This document shows, one piece after another, positions 53,701-62,240 of a DNA stretch of 64,000 nt (positions are counted from its first letter, which is position 1; every line of letters begins with the position of its first letter). Source of the stretch: Flavobacterium palustre (GTDB lineage Bacteria > Bacteroidota > Bacteroidia > Flavobacteriales > Flavobacteriaceae). The position numbers were made by a program, and so were the translations under genes. The stretch is taken from positions 992,001 through 1,056,000 of the forward strand of contig NZ_BMGA01000001.1 in NCBI RefSeq assembly GCF_014639535.1, in the 5' to 3' direction. The notes beneath the pieces are model-generated. The model saw only the letters and a list, made by a program, of their open reading frames with translations, made no database searches and was not told the origin of the DNA.

Positions 53701-54147
53701 GAGATACAAGGTTTTTCTTCTGAGCAGATTAACAAATTAGACAAGGAAGGAAGCATAGCTATTGTTATCGCAGGAAAAGATGTAACTTTATCATTAGAGG
53801 ATGTAGAAATAACTTCTCAGGATATTGAAGGCTGGTTGGTTGCTAATTCTAATGGAATAACTGTAGCTCTGGATATAACAATTTCAGATGAATTGAAAAA
53901 TGAAGGAATTGCGAGAGAGTTAGTCAATAGAATTCAAAACATCAGAAAGGATTCCGGATTTGAAGTAACGGATAAGATTAAGGTGAGTTTGCAAAATAAT
54001 CCAGCTTTAGAAGTTGCTGTAAAACACAACAATGCTTACATTAAATCGGAAACATTAACTGAAGAGTTGGTTTTTGAAACTCAAATTGAGAATGGCACAG
54101 AAATTGAATTTGATGACATTAAAACTAAAATAACGATTACTAAATAA
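50743..54147 (+). CDS. ileS: isoleucyl-tRNA synthetase
   Basis: An 1134-residue class Ia synthetase that charges tRNA-Ile. The HIGH equivalent is PPSANGLPGIHHVMAR, and KMSKR is in NGQKMSKRLGNAVDPF. The CP1 editing domain holds LAWTTTPWTLPSNTAL and TAPTFGADD. A long C-terminal anticodon-binding and extension region follows. The length fits the longer IleS type usual in Bacteroidota. It is first in a run with the TraR/DksA-like and lspA genes. Confidence 0.97.
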   Translation: MSTKFTEYKGLDLPTVASEVLDFWKKENIFEKSVTTREGATPYVFFEGPPSANGLPGIHHVMARAIKDIFCRYKTQKGFQVKRKAGWDTHGLPVELGTEKELGITKEDIGKSISVAEYNEACKKTVMRYTDVWNDLTEKMGYWVDMEDPYVTYKPKYMESVWWLLKQIYNKDLMYKGYTIQPYSPKAGTGLSSHEVNQPGSYRDVTDTTIVAQFKAISETLPSFLEGFGTVHILAWTTTPWTLPSNTALTVGPKIDYVLVKTFNQYTFEPINVILAKNLVGKQFGKAYFATEEAADFDNYKAGDKKIPYKIITEAKGADLVGIRYEQLLPWALPYQNPENAFRVISGDFVTTEDGTGIVHTAPTFGADDAKVAKEATPEVPPMLVLDENGTPVPLVDLQGRFTSHVGGEFAGKYVKNEYYDADQAPERSVDVEIAIRLKEENKAFKVEKYVHSYPHCWRTDKPILYYPLDSWFIKITEVRDRMFDLNETINWKPKATGEGRFGNWLKNANDWNLSRSRYWGIPLPIWRTDDKQEEILIGSVEELFNEIEKAIAAGVQSANPFKGFEIGNMSEANYDLVDLHKNVVDGITLVSASGKPMKREADLIDVWFDSGAMPYAQWHYPFENKELIDNNKSFPADFIAEGVDQTRGWFYTLHAIGTLVFDNIAYKNVVSNGLVLDKNGQKMSKRLGNAVDPFETLKEYGPDATRWYMIANANPWDNLKFDIEGVAEVRRKFFGTLYNTYSFFSLYANIDGFKFDEAEVPLNERPEIDSWILSELHTLIQLVDEAYADYEPTKAARAISDFVQENLSNWYVRLCRRRFWKGEYAQDKIAAYQTLYTCLLTVSKLSAPIAPFFMDKLYRDLTQATQTEKFDSVHLAEFPKYVENFVDKSLESKMQKAQTISSLVLSLRKKEMIKVRQPLQKVMIPVLDERQRAEIEAVSDLIKAEVNVKEIELLDDASGILVKQIKPNFKALGPRFGKDMGLISKEIQGFSSEQINKLDKEGSIAIVIAGKDVTLSLEDVEITSQDIEGWLVANSNGITVALDITISDELKNEGIARELVNRIQNIRKDSGFEVTDKIKVSLQNNPALEVAVKHNNAYIKSETLTEELVFETQIENGTEIEFDDIKTKITITK

Positions 54148-54155
54148 TATTGATT

Positions 54156-54536
54156 ATGGTAGATGAAGCAACACGATACTCAGACGCCGATTTGGCAGAG
54201 TTCAAAGAGATAATCCAAAAGAAAATTGAGAAAGCACAAGCTGATTTAGATTTGATAAAAAGTGCTTACATGAACGATTTGAATAATGGTACGGATGATA
54301 CATCTCCAACATTCAAAGCTTTCGAAGAGGGTAGTGAAACCATGTCTAAAGAGGCCAACTCTCAGTTAGCAATTCGTCAGGAAAAATTCATACGCGATTT
54401 AAAGAACGCTTTATTCCGTGTGGAAAATAAAACGTATGGAATTTGCAAAGTAACAGGTAAATTAATCAGTAAAGAAAGATTGAAAATTGTTCCTCATGCA
54501 ACGATGAGTATTGAGGCAAAAAACATGCAACGATAA
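54156..54536 (+). CDS. TraR/DksA-family protein lacking the zinc cysteines
   Basis: 126 residues: N-terminal coiled coil (LAEFKEIIQKKIEKAQADLD), then the C-terminal TraR/DksA segment ENKTYGICKVTGKLISKERL. Canonical DksA has a CxxC...CxxC zinc finger; here only one cysteine of the four remains (GICKVTG; HATMS). DksA binds the RNA-polymerase secondary channel and assists ppGpp control. A zinc-independent form is known in some bacteria. ATG 54156 is chosen over a TTG two codons upstream. It starts 8 bp after ileS. Confidence 0.88.
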   Translation: MVDEATRYSDADLAEFKEIIQKKIEKAQADLDLIKSAYMNDLNNGTDDTSPTFKAFEEGSETMSKEANSQLAIRQEKFIRDLKNALFRVENKTYGICKVTGKLISKERLKIVPHATMSIEAKNMQR

Positions 54537-54617
54537 TTCTATTTCAGGTTCCAAATTTCAAATTCCAAATTCCAATCTTAGTTTTGGAATTTGGAATTTA
54601 AGTTTTTATAATTTATC

Positions 54618-54625
54618 TATTTTTA
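54618..54625 (+). promoter_or_regulatory. -7-like box TATTTTTA of lspA
   Basis: TATTTTTACGC, 20 bp before the lspA start. Confidence 0.4.
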
Positions 54626-54644
54626 CGCACTTAAAATTTTTAAA

Positions 54645-55247
54645 ATGTCATTACGAAAAGCCTATCTGCTTATTTTCTTAGTGTTAATAGTTGATCAGAT
54701 TTCCAAAATATATGTAAAAACTAATTTTATATTAGGAGAAGAAGTTGAAATTTTCAATTGGTTTAAAATTCATTTTATTGAAAATGAAGGAATGGCATGG
54801 GGAACCCAAATTCCCGGAACTTATGGGAAATTATTCCTTACCTTGTTCCGATTAGTTGCTGTGGGAGGAATAGGATACTGGTTATGGGATTCTGTCGAAA
54901 GAAAGCACAGTAGTAATTATTTAGTTGTGGCTATTGCGTTAATTTTGGCAGGTGCTTTTGGAAATATTATTGACTCAGTATTTTACGGAGTTATCTTTGA
55001 CGACAGCACTTCGCAATTGGCAACACTGTTTTCAAATGAGCCTTATGGTACTTATTTTCACGGAAAAGTAGTCGATATGTTTTACTTTCCTTTTTGGCAT
55101 GGGAATTTGCCAGGCTGGTTACCTATATGGGGAGGCAGGGATTTTACCTTTTTTAATGCTATTTTTAATGTTGCCGATGTGGCTATTTCTACCGGAGTAG
55201 GGATTTTAATTGTCTTTAATAAAAAAGCATTTCATAAACACGAATAA
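54645..55247 (+). CDS. lspA: lipoprotein signal peptidase (signal peptidase II)
   Basis: A 200-residue inner-membrane aspartic peptidase that removes lipoprotein signal peptides, needed for the many lipoproteins in this window. Four membrane segments. VDQISKIYVK near the N-terminus, GNIIDSVFYG, and the catalytic aspartates in VVDMFYF and FNVADVAIS. It is about 40 residues longer than the common size because of an extra loop before VVDMFYF, usual in Bacteroidota. Confidence 0.94.
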   Translation: MSLRKAYLLIFLVLIVDQISKIYVKTNFILGEEVEIFNWFKIHFIENEGMAWGTQIPGTYGKLFLTLFRLVAVGGIGYWLWDSVERKHSSNYLVVAIALILAGAFGNIIDSVFYGVIFDDSTSQLATLFSNEPYGTYFHGKVVDMFYFPFWHGNLPGWLPIWGGRDFTFFNAIFNVADVAISTGVGILIVFNKKAFHKHE

Positions 55248-55265
55248 TATAATTTTAAAAATACA

Positions 55266-55303
55266 GACCCGACAGATTTCCAAAAGCTGTCGGGTCTTTT
55301 TTT
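55266..55303. terminator. bidirectional terminator between lspA and the cyclo-ligase gene
   Basis: GACCCGACAG (55266-55275) / CTGTCGGGTC (55287-55296), then seven T. The convergent genes share it. Confidence 0.92.
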
Positions 55304-55307
55304 ATAT

Positions 55308-55877
55308 CTAAAATTCATAAATACTGTTCGGAGTTACACAATAATGCAGTTGCATATCGCCTTCGTGAACATCCTCTATTAAATCTTCGGCTTCAAAAAA
55401 TGAAAGACCGATTTTGATAATTTCAGTCTTGCATTCGCTCAGGAATTTATCATAAAAACCTTTACCGTAGCCCACACGATGTCCTTTTTTGTCAAAGGCT
55501 AAAAGCGGGACAAAAACAACTTCTATTTTGTCAGAAGGAACTTCTATGCCATCAACAGGTTCCGGAATGTTGTATTCGTTTTTTTTGATTTTAGTATTGT
55601 CGGTCAAAAGAAAATGAGTCATTTTTCGTGTTTCAAAATCCGATTTCGAAATCAGAATGTTTTTGTCTTTTCCTGAAAGCAGATGCAAAATCAATTCGGT
55701 GTCTATTTCCTGATGTTCAGCAATGGGTAAAAAAACATGGAAATAATTTTTATCCCAAATGGGTAGTTTCAATAATTGATTGGCAATAGCTAAACTCATT
55801 TCTTCTCTTTCGTTTTCAGAAAGCTGTTTTCGCAGTGTTTTGTATTTGGAACGTAATTCTTTTTTAGTGTTTCCCAT
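55308..55877 (-). CDS. 5-formyltetrahydrofolate cyclo-ligase
   Basis: A 189-residue enzyme that converts 5-formyl-THF to 5,10-methenyl-THF with ATP. The N-terminal KKELRSKYKTLRKQLS carries the ATP lysine region. The glycine-rich FDKKGHRVGYGKGFYDKFL is the signature. Length is normal. Convergent with lspA. Confidence 0.94.
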   Translation of the reverse strand: MGNTKKELRSKYKTLRKQLSENEREEMSLAIANQLLKLPIWDKNYFHVFLPIAEHQEIDTELILHLLSGKDKNILISKSDFETRKMTHFLLTDNTKIKKNEYNIPEPVDGIEVPSDKIEVVFVPLLAFDKKGHRVGYGKGFYDKFLSECKTEIIKIGLSFFEAEDLIEDVHEGDMQLHYCVTPNSIYEF

Positions 55878-56026
55878 TTTTGATTTTGTACTGTGGAATT
55901 AAAAACTAAAAGTAGAAATAATTATTTGTAATTCGTAAATTTGATTAGAAATCAAATCACAGCTTTTAAAACATATGGTTTTGGGCTTTTCGATGTTTTT
56001 CTATTCTTTTTTGAAATCAAATTCTA

Positions 56027-57826
56027 ATGCCAAAAACAGCTCTCGAACTTCAAATTCAAACTTTACCGGACAGTCCGGGTGTTTATCAATATTATGATAA
56101 AGAAGGCAAAATTCTTTATGTAGGTAAGGCCAAAAATTTAAAAAAAAGGGTTGCTTCTTATTTTAATAAAATTCATGATACGGCTAAAACCAATGTTTTG
56201 GTCAAAAAAATTGTGACTATCAAACACATTGTAGTTCCTACCGAAACCGACGCGCTTTTGCTGGAAAACAATTTGATTAAAACCTTGCAACCCCGTTACA
56301 ATATCAATTTAAAAGACGACAAAAGTTATCCCTGGATTTGTATTAAGAAAGAGCCTTTTTCCAGAATATTTTCCACTAGAAGAATGGTCAAAGACGGTTC
56401 GGAATATTTTGGTCCTTATACCAGTTTTAAGACTGTAAATACCATTTTGGATTTAATCAAAGAATTGTATCCGCTTCGTACGTGTAATTTTGATTTGAGC
56501 GATTCCAATATTGAAAGTGGCAAGTTCAAGGTGTGTCTCGAATACCATATTGGAAATTGCAAAGGCCCTTGTGAAGGCTACGAATCATTAGAAGAATATC
56601 AAAAACAGGTCAACGCTATTCGGGAAATTCTGAAAGGAAATTTCAAAGAGAGTTTGAAAGATTTCAAAAAACTGATGATGGATTTGGCACAGCAAATGCA
56701 ATTTGAAGAAGCCCAAAAAATCAAAGAAAAAATTGAGGTTTTAGAGAATTACCAATCGCGTTCTACGATTGTGAATCCTAAAATTACTAATATTGATGTG
56801 TTTTCTATTGTTTCTGACGAAAGTGCCGCTTATGTGAATTTTTTACAAATTTCTCATGGTTCGATTATTCGTTCCCATACCCTGGAAATCAAGAAAAAAT
56901 TAGCCGAAACTGATGAAGAATTACTGGAATTGGCAATAGTCGAATTGCGGGAAAGATTTCAATTATTGTCTAAAGAAGTCATTGTGCCTTTTGCGGTTGA
57001 TCTTGGCGAAAACATCAAAGTTACCGTGCCGCAACTAGGAGATAAAAAGCAAATTTTAGATTTGTCTGTCCGAAATGCTAAATTTTACCGAATCGAACAG
57101 CTAAAACAATTACAGATTGTAGATCCTGACCGACATACTAATAGGATTATGGCGCAGATGCAGAAAGATTTGCGTTTGCCGGTGGAACCCAGACATATTG
57201 AATGTTTTGATAATTCCAATATTCAGGGGACGAATCCTGTTTCGGCCTGTGTGGTTTTTAAAGACGGAAAACCAAGTAAAAAAGATTACCGCCATTTTAA
57301 TATAAAAACTGTTGAAGGGCCGAATGATTTTGCCTCGATGGAAGAAGTGGTCTATCGTCGTTACAAGCGATTGTTAGACGAAGAACAGCCTTTGCCGCAA
57401 CTAATCATTATTGATGGAGGGAAAGGACAGTTGTCTTCGGCATTAAAAAGTATTGACGATTTAGGTTTGCGCGGAAAAATCAGTATCATTGGCATTGCCA
57501 AAAGATTAGAAGAGTTGTTTTATCCGGGTGATTCTGTCCCGTTATATCTGGATAAAAAATCGGAAACCTTGAAAGTTATTCAGCAATTGCGAAATGAAGC
57601 GCATCGTTTTGGAATTACACATCATCGGGATAAAAGAAGTAAATCGGCATTGAATTCTTCGATAGAATCCATACCGGGAATTGGCGAAAAAACCATGTTG
57701 ATGTTAATTCAGCATTTTAAAAGTGTTAAAAGATTGAAATTAGCAACAGAAAAAGAAATTTCGGACGTTGTGGGAGTATCAAAAGCCAAAAAAATTACCG
57801 ATTTTTACAAAACCACAACTCCCTGA
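56027..57826 (+). CDS. uvrC: excinuclease ABC subunit C
   Basis: A 599-residue nucleotide-excision-repair nuclease making both cuts. N-terminal GIY-YIG domain (DSPGVYQYYDKEGKILYVGK), UVR motif (MQFEEAQKIKEKIEVLENY), RNase-H-like endonuclease (HIECFDNSNIQGTNPVSACV; LIIIDGGKGQLSSAL), and C-terminal helix-hairpin-helix pair (SSIESIPGIGEKTMLMLI). Complete, with the expected length. It is followed 41 bp later by the patatin gene. Confidence 0.97.
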   Translation: MPKTALELQIQTLPDSPGVYQYYDKEGKILYVGKAKNLKKRVASYFNKIHDTAKTNVLVKKIVTIKHIVVPTETDALLLENNLIKTLQPRYNINLKDDKSYPWICIKKEPFSRIFSTRRMVKDGSEYFGPYTSFKTVNTILDLIKELYPLRTCNFDLSDSNIESGKFKVCLEYHIGNCKGPCEGYESLEEYQKQVNAIREILKGNFKESLKDFKKLMMDLAQQMQFEEAQKIKEKIEVLENYQSRSTIVNPKITNIDVFSIVSDESAAYVNFLQISHGSIIRSHTLEIKKKLAETDEELLELAIVELRERFQLLSKEVIVPFAVDLGENIKVTVPQLGDKKQILDLSVRNAKFYRIEQLKQLQIVDPDRHTNRIMAQMQKDLRLPVEPRHIECFDNSNIQGTNPVSACVVFKDGKPSKKDYRHFNIKTVEGPNDFASMEEVVYRRYKRLLDEEQPLPQLIIIDGGKGQLSSALKSIDDLGLRGKISIIGIAKRLEELFYPGDSVPLYLDKKSETLKVIQQLRNEAHRFGITHHRDKRSKSALNSSIESIPGIGEKTMLMLIQHFKSVKRLKLATEKEISDVVGVSKAKKITDFYKTTTP

Positions 57827-57867
57827 TCTTATTTTAGTTGTTGAATCTTAAAAACGAAGATTGTTTT

Positions 57868-60069
57868 ATGAAAAAATACATCCTTTTATTGCTTGTTTTT
57901 TTTAGTGGTTTGACTGTTTTTTCACAAAGAAAGGACCGACCAAAAATAGGACTGGTGCTAAGTGGTGGCGGTGCAAAAGGATTTGCTCATATAGGAGTTC
58001 TTAAAGTAATTGAAGAGGCGGGGATTAAGATTGATTATATTGGAGGAACCAGTATGGGAGCTGTTGTAGGCGGTTTGTATGCTGCGGGTTATAATGCGGC
58101 TCAGCTTGATTCGATTTTTAAAGTCACTAATTTTGACGAATTGCTAAGTGATTATATTCCCAGAGAGACAAAGAATTTTTATGAGAAAAGAAACGATGAT
58201 GTTTATGCGCTTGTTTTGCCATTTAACAGCTATAAAATAGGAATTCCAGATGCGCTTTCTAAAGGTTTATATAACTTTAATTTATTGAGTAGAATTACCC
58301 GAAACGTTAGGCATGTCAGAGATTTTAATGAGTTGCCTATTCCTTTTTTATGTATTGGTTCGGATATTGAAACAGGAGAACAGGTGGTTTTGAACAAAGG
58401 AAATCTGGCAAGAGCTATGATTGCCAGTTCGGCATTTCCGTCTTTGTTTTCTCCGGTAGAATATCAGGATCGTTTTTTAGTTGACGGTGGAGTTATGAAT
58501 AATTATCCTATAGATGAGGTCAGGAAATTAGGAGCTGATATCATTATTGGGGTGGATGTGCAAAATGATTTGTTGGATCGAAAAGCACTTAATGATGCTA
58601 CAAAAATTTTGGTCCAAATTACGAATCTCCATTCTGTAGATAAGATGAAGGAGAATATTTTGAAAACCGATATTTACATTCGACCTGATATAAGAAATTA
58701 TGGTGTGATGTCTTTTGATAGTGGTCAGGATATTTTGAGTAAAGGGGAAGAGGCGGCTTTTTCAGTTTTTGAACGTTTAAAGCAATTAGGGGTTAATTCA
58801 GGAAATTATAAGAAAAGCAAATTAAAAAATCAGCTTGACAGTTTGCAAATTGAAGAAATTAATTGTAATAAGTTAAAAAATTACACTAAGGATTATGTGT
58901 ATGGGAAATTACGATTTAAACCGGGGACAAAAATCAGTTATGATCAATTACAAAAAGGGATAAATAATCTCAATGCCACCGAAAACTTTAGTGCTATAGA
59001 TTATTCATTCGAAAAAAATAATGACAAAGACGATTTGAATTTGGTTTTAAAGGAAAATCCAACAGATACTTATTTGAAATTTGGTTTGCATTATGACGGA
59101 CTTTATAAAAGTGCTGTTTTAGTTAATTTAACTCATAAAAAGAATTTTTTTAAAAATGATGTTGCTTCGCTGGATGTTATTTTGGGAGATAATTTCAGGT
59201 ATAATTTTGATTATTATGTCGAAAATGGATACAATATAAGTTTGGGATTCAAATCGTATCTGAATACGTTTAACCGAAACATTGAAGGACAAATAACCAA
59301 TTTTAATTTTGATGATTTAGGCATCAATAGTTTGAATGTAGATTTGTTTGATTTGACAAATCAGGTGTATTTGCAAACTATGTTTGCCAGACGTTTTTTA
59401 ATAGGAGCAGGTGTTGAGCACAAATATTTGAGTATTAATTCGCGTACTTTGGGTACTATTGATCCTGTAATTGACAAGAGTAATTATCTGAGTGTTTTTG
59501 GGCGTTTGGATTTTGATTCCATGGATGATAAATTTTTTCCAAGAAAAGGCTGGAGTTTTTCAGGAGATATTCATTCTTATCTTTTTTCTTCTGATTATAC
59601 TAAGGAATTTACGCCGTTTTCTATTGCTAAGGCTAATTTTGGAATAGCCATCCCTTTGTTTAAATCATTGGCATTTAAAATTCAAACAGAAGCAGGTTTT
59701 GCAATAGGGAATAAAAGTGTGTCTTTTTTTAATTTTATTCTTGGAGGATATGGTTATAATGTCGAAAATAATTTCAGCCATTTTTACGGATACGATTTTC
59801 TTAGTTTAGGAGGGAACAGTTATGTCAAATCTACGCTGACTTTGGATTGTGAAATATTTAAAAACAACCATATTAATTTTACGGCTAATTATGCTAATAT
59901 AGGAGAAGATATTTTTGAAACGGTCGATTGGGTTTCAATTCCTAAAATTTCAGGATATGCTTTGGGTTATGGTTTGGAAACCGCTATAGGTCCTATTGAA
60001 ATAAAACGCAGTTGGTCTCCGGAAACTAATAGTGGTTATACCTGGTTTAGTGTTGGATTTCCTTTTTAA
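57868..60069 (+). CDS. patatin-like phospholipase with C-terminal BamA/D15-like barrel
   Basis: About 733 residues. Signal peptide ends near TVFSQ. The patatin domain has oxyanion loop SGGGAKGFAHIG, nucleophile S62 in GTSMG, and D206 in VDGGV, the Ser-Asp dyad. A POTRA-like linker (KLRFKPGTKISYDQLQKGIN) leads to a 16-strand-type barrel ending GYTWFSVGFPF. The layout matches PlpD-type type Vd autotransporters, which place the lipase outside or in the outer membrane. A TTG at 57838 is an alternative start without support. Confidence 0.9.
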   Translation: MKKYILLLLVFFSGLTVFSQRKDRPKIGLVLSGGGAKGFAHIGVLKVIEEAGIKIDYIGGTSMGAVVGGLYAAGYNAAQLDSIFKVTNFDELLSDYIPRETKNFYEKRNDDVYALVLPFNSYKIGIPDALSKGLYNFNLLSRITRNVRHVRDFNELPIPFLCIGSDIETGEQVVLNKGNLARAMIASSAFPSLFSPVEYQDRFLVDGGVMNNYPIDEVRKLGADIIIGVDVQNDLLDRKALNDATKILVQITNLHSVDKMKENILKTDIYIRPDIRNYGVMSFDSGQDILSKGEEAAFSVFERLKQLGVNSGNYKKSKLKNQLDSLQIEEINCNKLKNYTKDYVYGKLRFKPGTKISYDQLQKGINNLNATENFSAIDYSFEKNNDKDDLNLVLKENPTDTYLKFGLHYDGLYKSAVLVNLTHKKNFFKNDVASLDVILGDNFRYNFDYYVENGYNISLGFKSYLNTFNRNIEGQITNFNFDDLGINSLNVDLFDLTNQVYLQTMFARRFLIGAGVEHKYLSINSRTLGTIDPVIDKSNYLSVFGRLDFDSMDDKFFPRKGWSFSGDIHSYLFSSDYTKEFTPFSIAKANFGIAIPLFKSLAFKIQTEAGFAIGNKSVSFFNFILGGYGYNVENNFSHFYGYDFLSLGGNSYVKSTLTLDCEIFKNNHINFTANYANIGEDIFETVDWVSIPKISGYALGYGLETAIGPIEIKRSWSPETNSGYTWFSVGFPF

Positions 60070-60108
60070 TCTCCAAAAAAGAAAAATAAAAGAAATTAAT
60101 AGTTGACT

Positions 60109-60147
60109 AAAGTCGCGGTTTTTGCCTAAAACTGCGACTTTTTTTTG
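60109..60147 (+). terminator. intrinsic terminator after the patatin gene
   Basis: AAAGTCGCGGTTTT (60109-60122) / AAAACTGCGACTTT (60128-60141), then T-run. Confidence 0.88.
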
Positions 60148-60334
60148 TTAACAAAAGCGTTTTAGGACGGGAATGATTGGTTTTTTAATTCTCGATACAA
60201 AAGTAAAATTAACACTTTAATTTTTTATCACGTCTTTTTTTATGATATGTAAAAAAAAACAGCGATGCTTCCGAATCTTGTTTTAAAATTATGTTAAACT
60301 GCATTTTTACTGTAGAAATCGCATTTTCTTGCCG

Positions 60335-60342
60335 TATCTTTG
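60335..60342 (+). promoter_or_regulatory. -7 promoter box TATCTTTG in the 60070-60510 gap
   Basis: A perfect TAnnTTTG match about 110 bp before a strong terminator, with no reading frame between. Confidence 0.6.
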
Positions 60343-60348
60343 TCATAT

Positions 60349-60456
60349 CAAAACAAAAGGGGTGGTTTCCTTTTGGTTTATATAAATTTAATAATTTATA
60401 ATTTTTTGGTTGGTTAATAGCATAAAAACTCAGTCATTATTTGACTGAGTTTTTTT
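60349..60456 (+). ncRNA. candidate small RNA (~108 nt)
   Basis: Start is inferred ~7 bp after the -7 box. The first part can form CAAAAGG/CCTTTTG around GGTGGTTT. An AT-rich middle follows, then the terminator stem at 60428-60450. It contains no ATG and no open frame. It could alternatively be an attenuated leader of the DUF3108 gene, which starts 55 bp after the terminator. No Rfam family is recognised. Confidence 0.45.
60428..60456 (+). terminator. intrinsic terminator of the candidate small RNA
   Basis: ACTCAGTCA (60428-60436) / TGACTGAGT (60442-60450), loop of five, then six T. A second strong terminator in the same gap as the patatin terminator, so it must serve another transcript. Confidence 0.9.
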
Positions 60457-60510
60457 GTTTTAATATATTTGGAACAAAATTTGCAAATTGAATCAATAAA
60501 AAAGTAAATT

Positions 60511-61284
60511 ATGAAAAAGATAATGCTACTCTCATTATTGATTTTAATAACCAGTTTTGATTCTCATTCTGATGATTCTTACGGCGTAGGCGAATGGTTT
60601 AAGTTTCGGGTTCACTACGGATTTGTTAATGCCGGTTTTGCAACACTTGAAGTAAAAGATGCTGTTGTAAATAATAAAAAAGTTTTCCATGTTGTAGGCA
60701 AAGGTTATACCACCGGAGTATCACGCTTTTTTTTTAAAGTAAATGATACCTACGAAAGTTATATTGATAAAGAGACAGGAAATCCGTATCAGTTTGTACG
60801 CAAGATTGATGAAGGTGGTTACACTAAAAATCAGGAAGGATTTTTTAATCAGTCAGAGCATAAGGTAACGGTCAAAGATTATAAGAGAAAAACCGAAAAG
60901 ACTTTTGTGATACCAAAAAATACTCAGGATATACTCTCTGCTTTTTACTATTTACGAAATTATCCTACTATTGACAAGATCCATCCCGGAGAGTATGTGG
61001 CAATAGATATGTTTTTTGATGATGAAACCACAAAATTTAAGTTAAAATTTATCGGTCGTCAGGATATTACAACTAAATTTGGGGTAGTGACTTCTATGGT
61101 TTTTAAGCCTTTAGTCCAATCGGGTAGGGTTTTTAAAGAAGAGGAGAGTTTAACCATTTGGGTTTCAGATGACGAGAACAGATTGCCGGTGCGTATTAAG
61201 GCCGACTTAGCAGTAGGTTCACTCAAAGCTGATTTAGACGCTTTTAAAGGATTGAAAAGCTCTTTTAAAATAAAGAAAAAATGA
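60511..61284 (+). CDS. DUF3108 domain-containing exported protein
   Basis: 257 residues with signal peptide (LLILITSFDSHS). The DUF3108 core is YGVGEWFKFRVHYGFVNAGF, GKGYTTGVSRFFFKVNDTYE, and KTFVIPKNTQDILSAFYYLR. This lipocalin-like periplasmic family is of unknown function. Its stop overlaps the dioxygenase start by 4 bp (ATGA), so the two are coupled. Confidence 0.87.
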   Translation: MKKIMLLSLLILITSFDSHSDDSYGVGEWFKFRVHYGFVNAGFATLEVKDAVVNNKKVFHVVGKGYTTGVSRFFFKVNDTYESYIDKETGNPYQFVRKIDEGGYTKNQEGFFNQSEHKVTVKDYKRKTEKTFVIPKNTQDILSAFYYLRNYPTIDKIHPGEYVAIDMFFDDETTKFKLKFIGRQDITTKFGVVTSMVFKPLVQSGRVFKEEESLTIWVSDDENRLPVRIKADLAVGSLKADLDAFKGLKSSFKIKKK

Positions 61285-62213
61285 GTGCGAATTCCGGTAT
61301 AGCAAGTATTTTAAAGCAAATTGAGGATAAATATGCGTCCATTGATCAAAAAACGGATACGCAATTAGAAGGTTTGCTTTGGTCTAAACCGGTTACTTAC
61401 TGGGATTATATTCATACAGATGTATTGTTAAATTTACAAATTCAAAGAACGGTACTTCCTGACGAGATGGTTTTTATTCTGTATCATCAAATTAATGAAT
61501 TGATATTCAAGATGGTGCTTTGGGAGATTGATCAGATTGCCCACGCTCAGGAAATTCAAGCCGATTTTTTTACGGACAGATTAATGCGTATTAGCCGTTA
61601 TTTTGATATGCTGACCACTTCTTTTTCTATTATGGAAAAAGGGATGGATGTAGAACAATACATGAAATTTAGAAATACATTAACTCCGGCCAGTGGCTTT
61701 CAAAGTGCGCAATATCGCTTAATAGAGTTTGGTACAACTGATTTGGTTAATTTAATTGACAGCCGTTTCAGAGCATCATTTGATAATACTATTTCTAATG
61801 AAAATGCGTTTACTATTCTCTATTGGCAGGCAGCTGGAACGGATGCTGAAACTGGAAACAAAACCTATACTTTAGAAGAATTCGAAAAAAAATACAAAGC
61901 CATTTTTTTGAATTGTATGGAAGAATATAAAACAAAAAATATCTGGCAAAAGTACAAACAGCTCTCCGTTGAGGATCAGGAATTACCTTCTTTAAAAGAG
62001 GCTATGCGTCATTTAGATTACACAGTCAATATTACATGGGTAATGCAGCATTTGAATGTAGCAATAAAGTATATTGATGAGAGTGGAATGGGCGATGGAG
62101 AGGCAACAGGAGGCAGTGATTGGAGAAAATACATGCACCCAAAGCATCAAAAAAGAATATTTTTTCCGGAATTATGGAGTGAAGCTGAATTAGCAAATTG
62201 GGGACAAGAATAA
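61281..62213 (+). CDS. tryptophan 2,3-dioxygenase family protein
   Basis: A 310-residue heme protein that opens the indole ring of tryptophan if canonical. MVFILYHQINELIFKMVLWE is the substrate-side helix and WVMQHLNVAIKYI carries the likely heme-ligand histidine. GEATGGSDWRKYM and FFPELW match the TDO signature region GTGGSSG...FPELW. The sequence is divergent from typical KynA, and no other kynurenine genes are in the window, so the substrate is open. Confidence 0.85.
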   Translation: MSANSGIASILKQIEDKYASIDQKTDTQLEGLLWSKPVTYWDYIHTDVLLNLQIQRTVLPDEMVFILYHQINELIFKMVLWEIDQIAHAQEIQADFFTDRLMRISRYFDMLTTSFSIMEKGMDVEQYMKFRNTLTPASGFQSAQYRLIEFGTTDLVNLIDSRFRASFDNTISNENAFTILYWQAAGTDAETGNKTYTLEEFEKKYKAIFLNCMEEYKTKNIWQKYKQLSVEDQELPSLKEAMRHLDYTVNITWVMQHLNVAIKYIDESGMGDGEATGGSDWRKYMHPKHQKRIFFPELWSEAELANWGQE

Positions 62214-62240
62214 ATGTAGAATACAATAAATAGCAACAGT

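Noticed and set aside
60198..60205. Minus-strand promoter box TACTTTTG in the 60070-60510 gap
   Set aside because: Matches the consensus, but no gene or structured transcript lies downstream on that strand.
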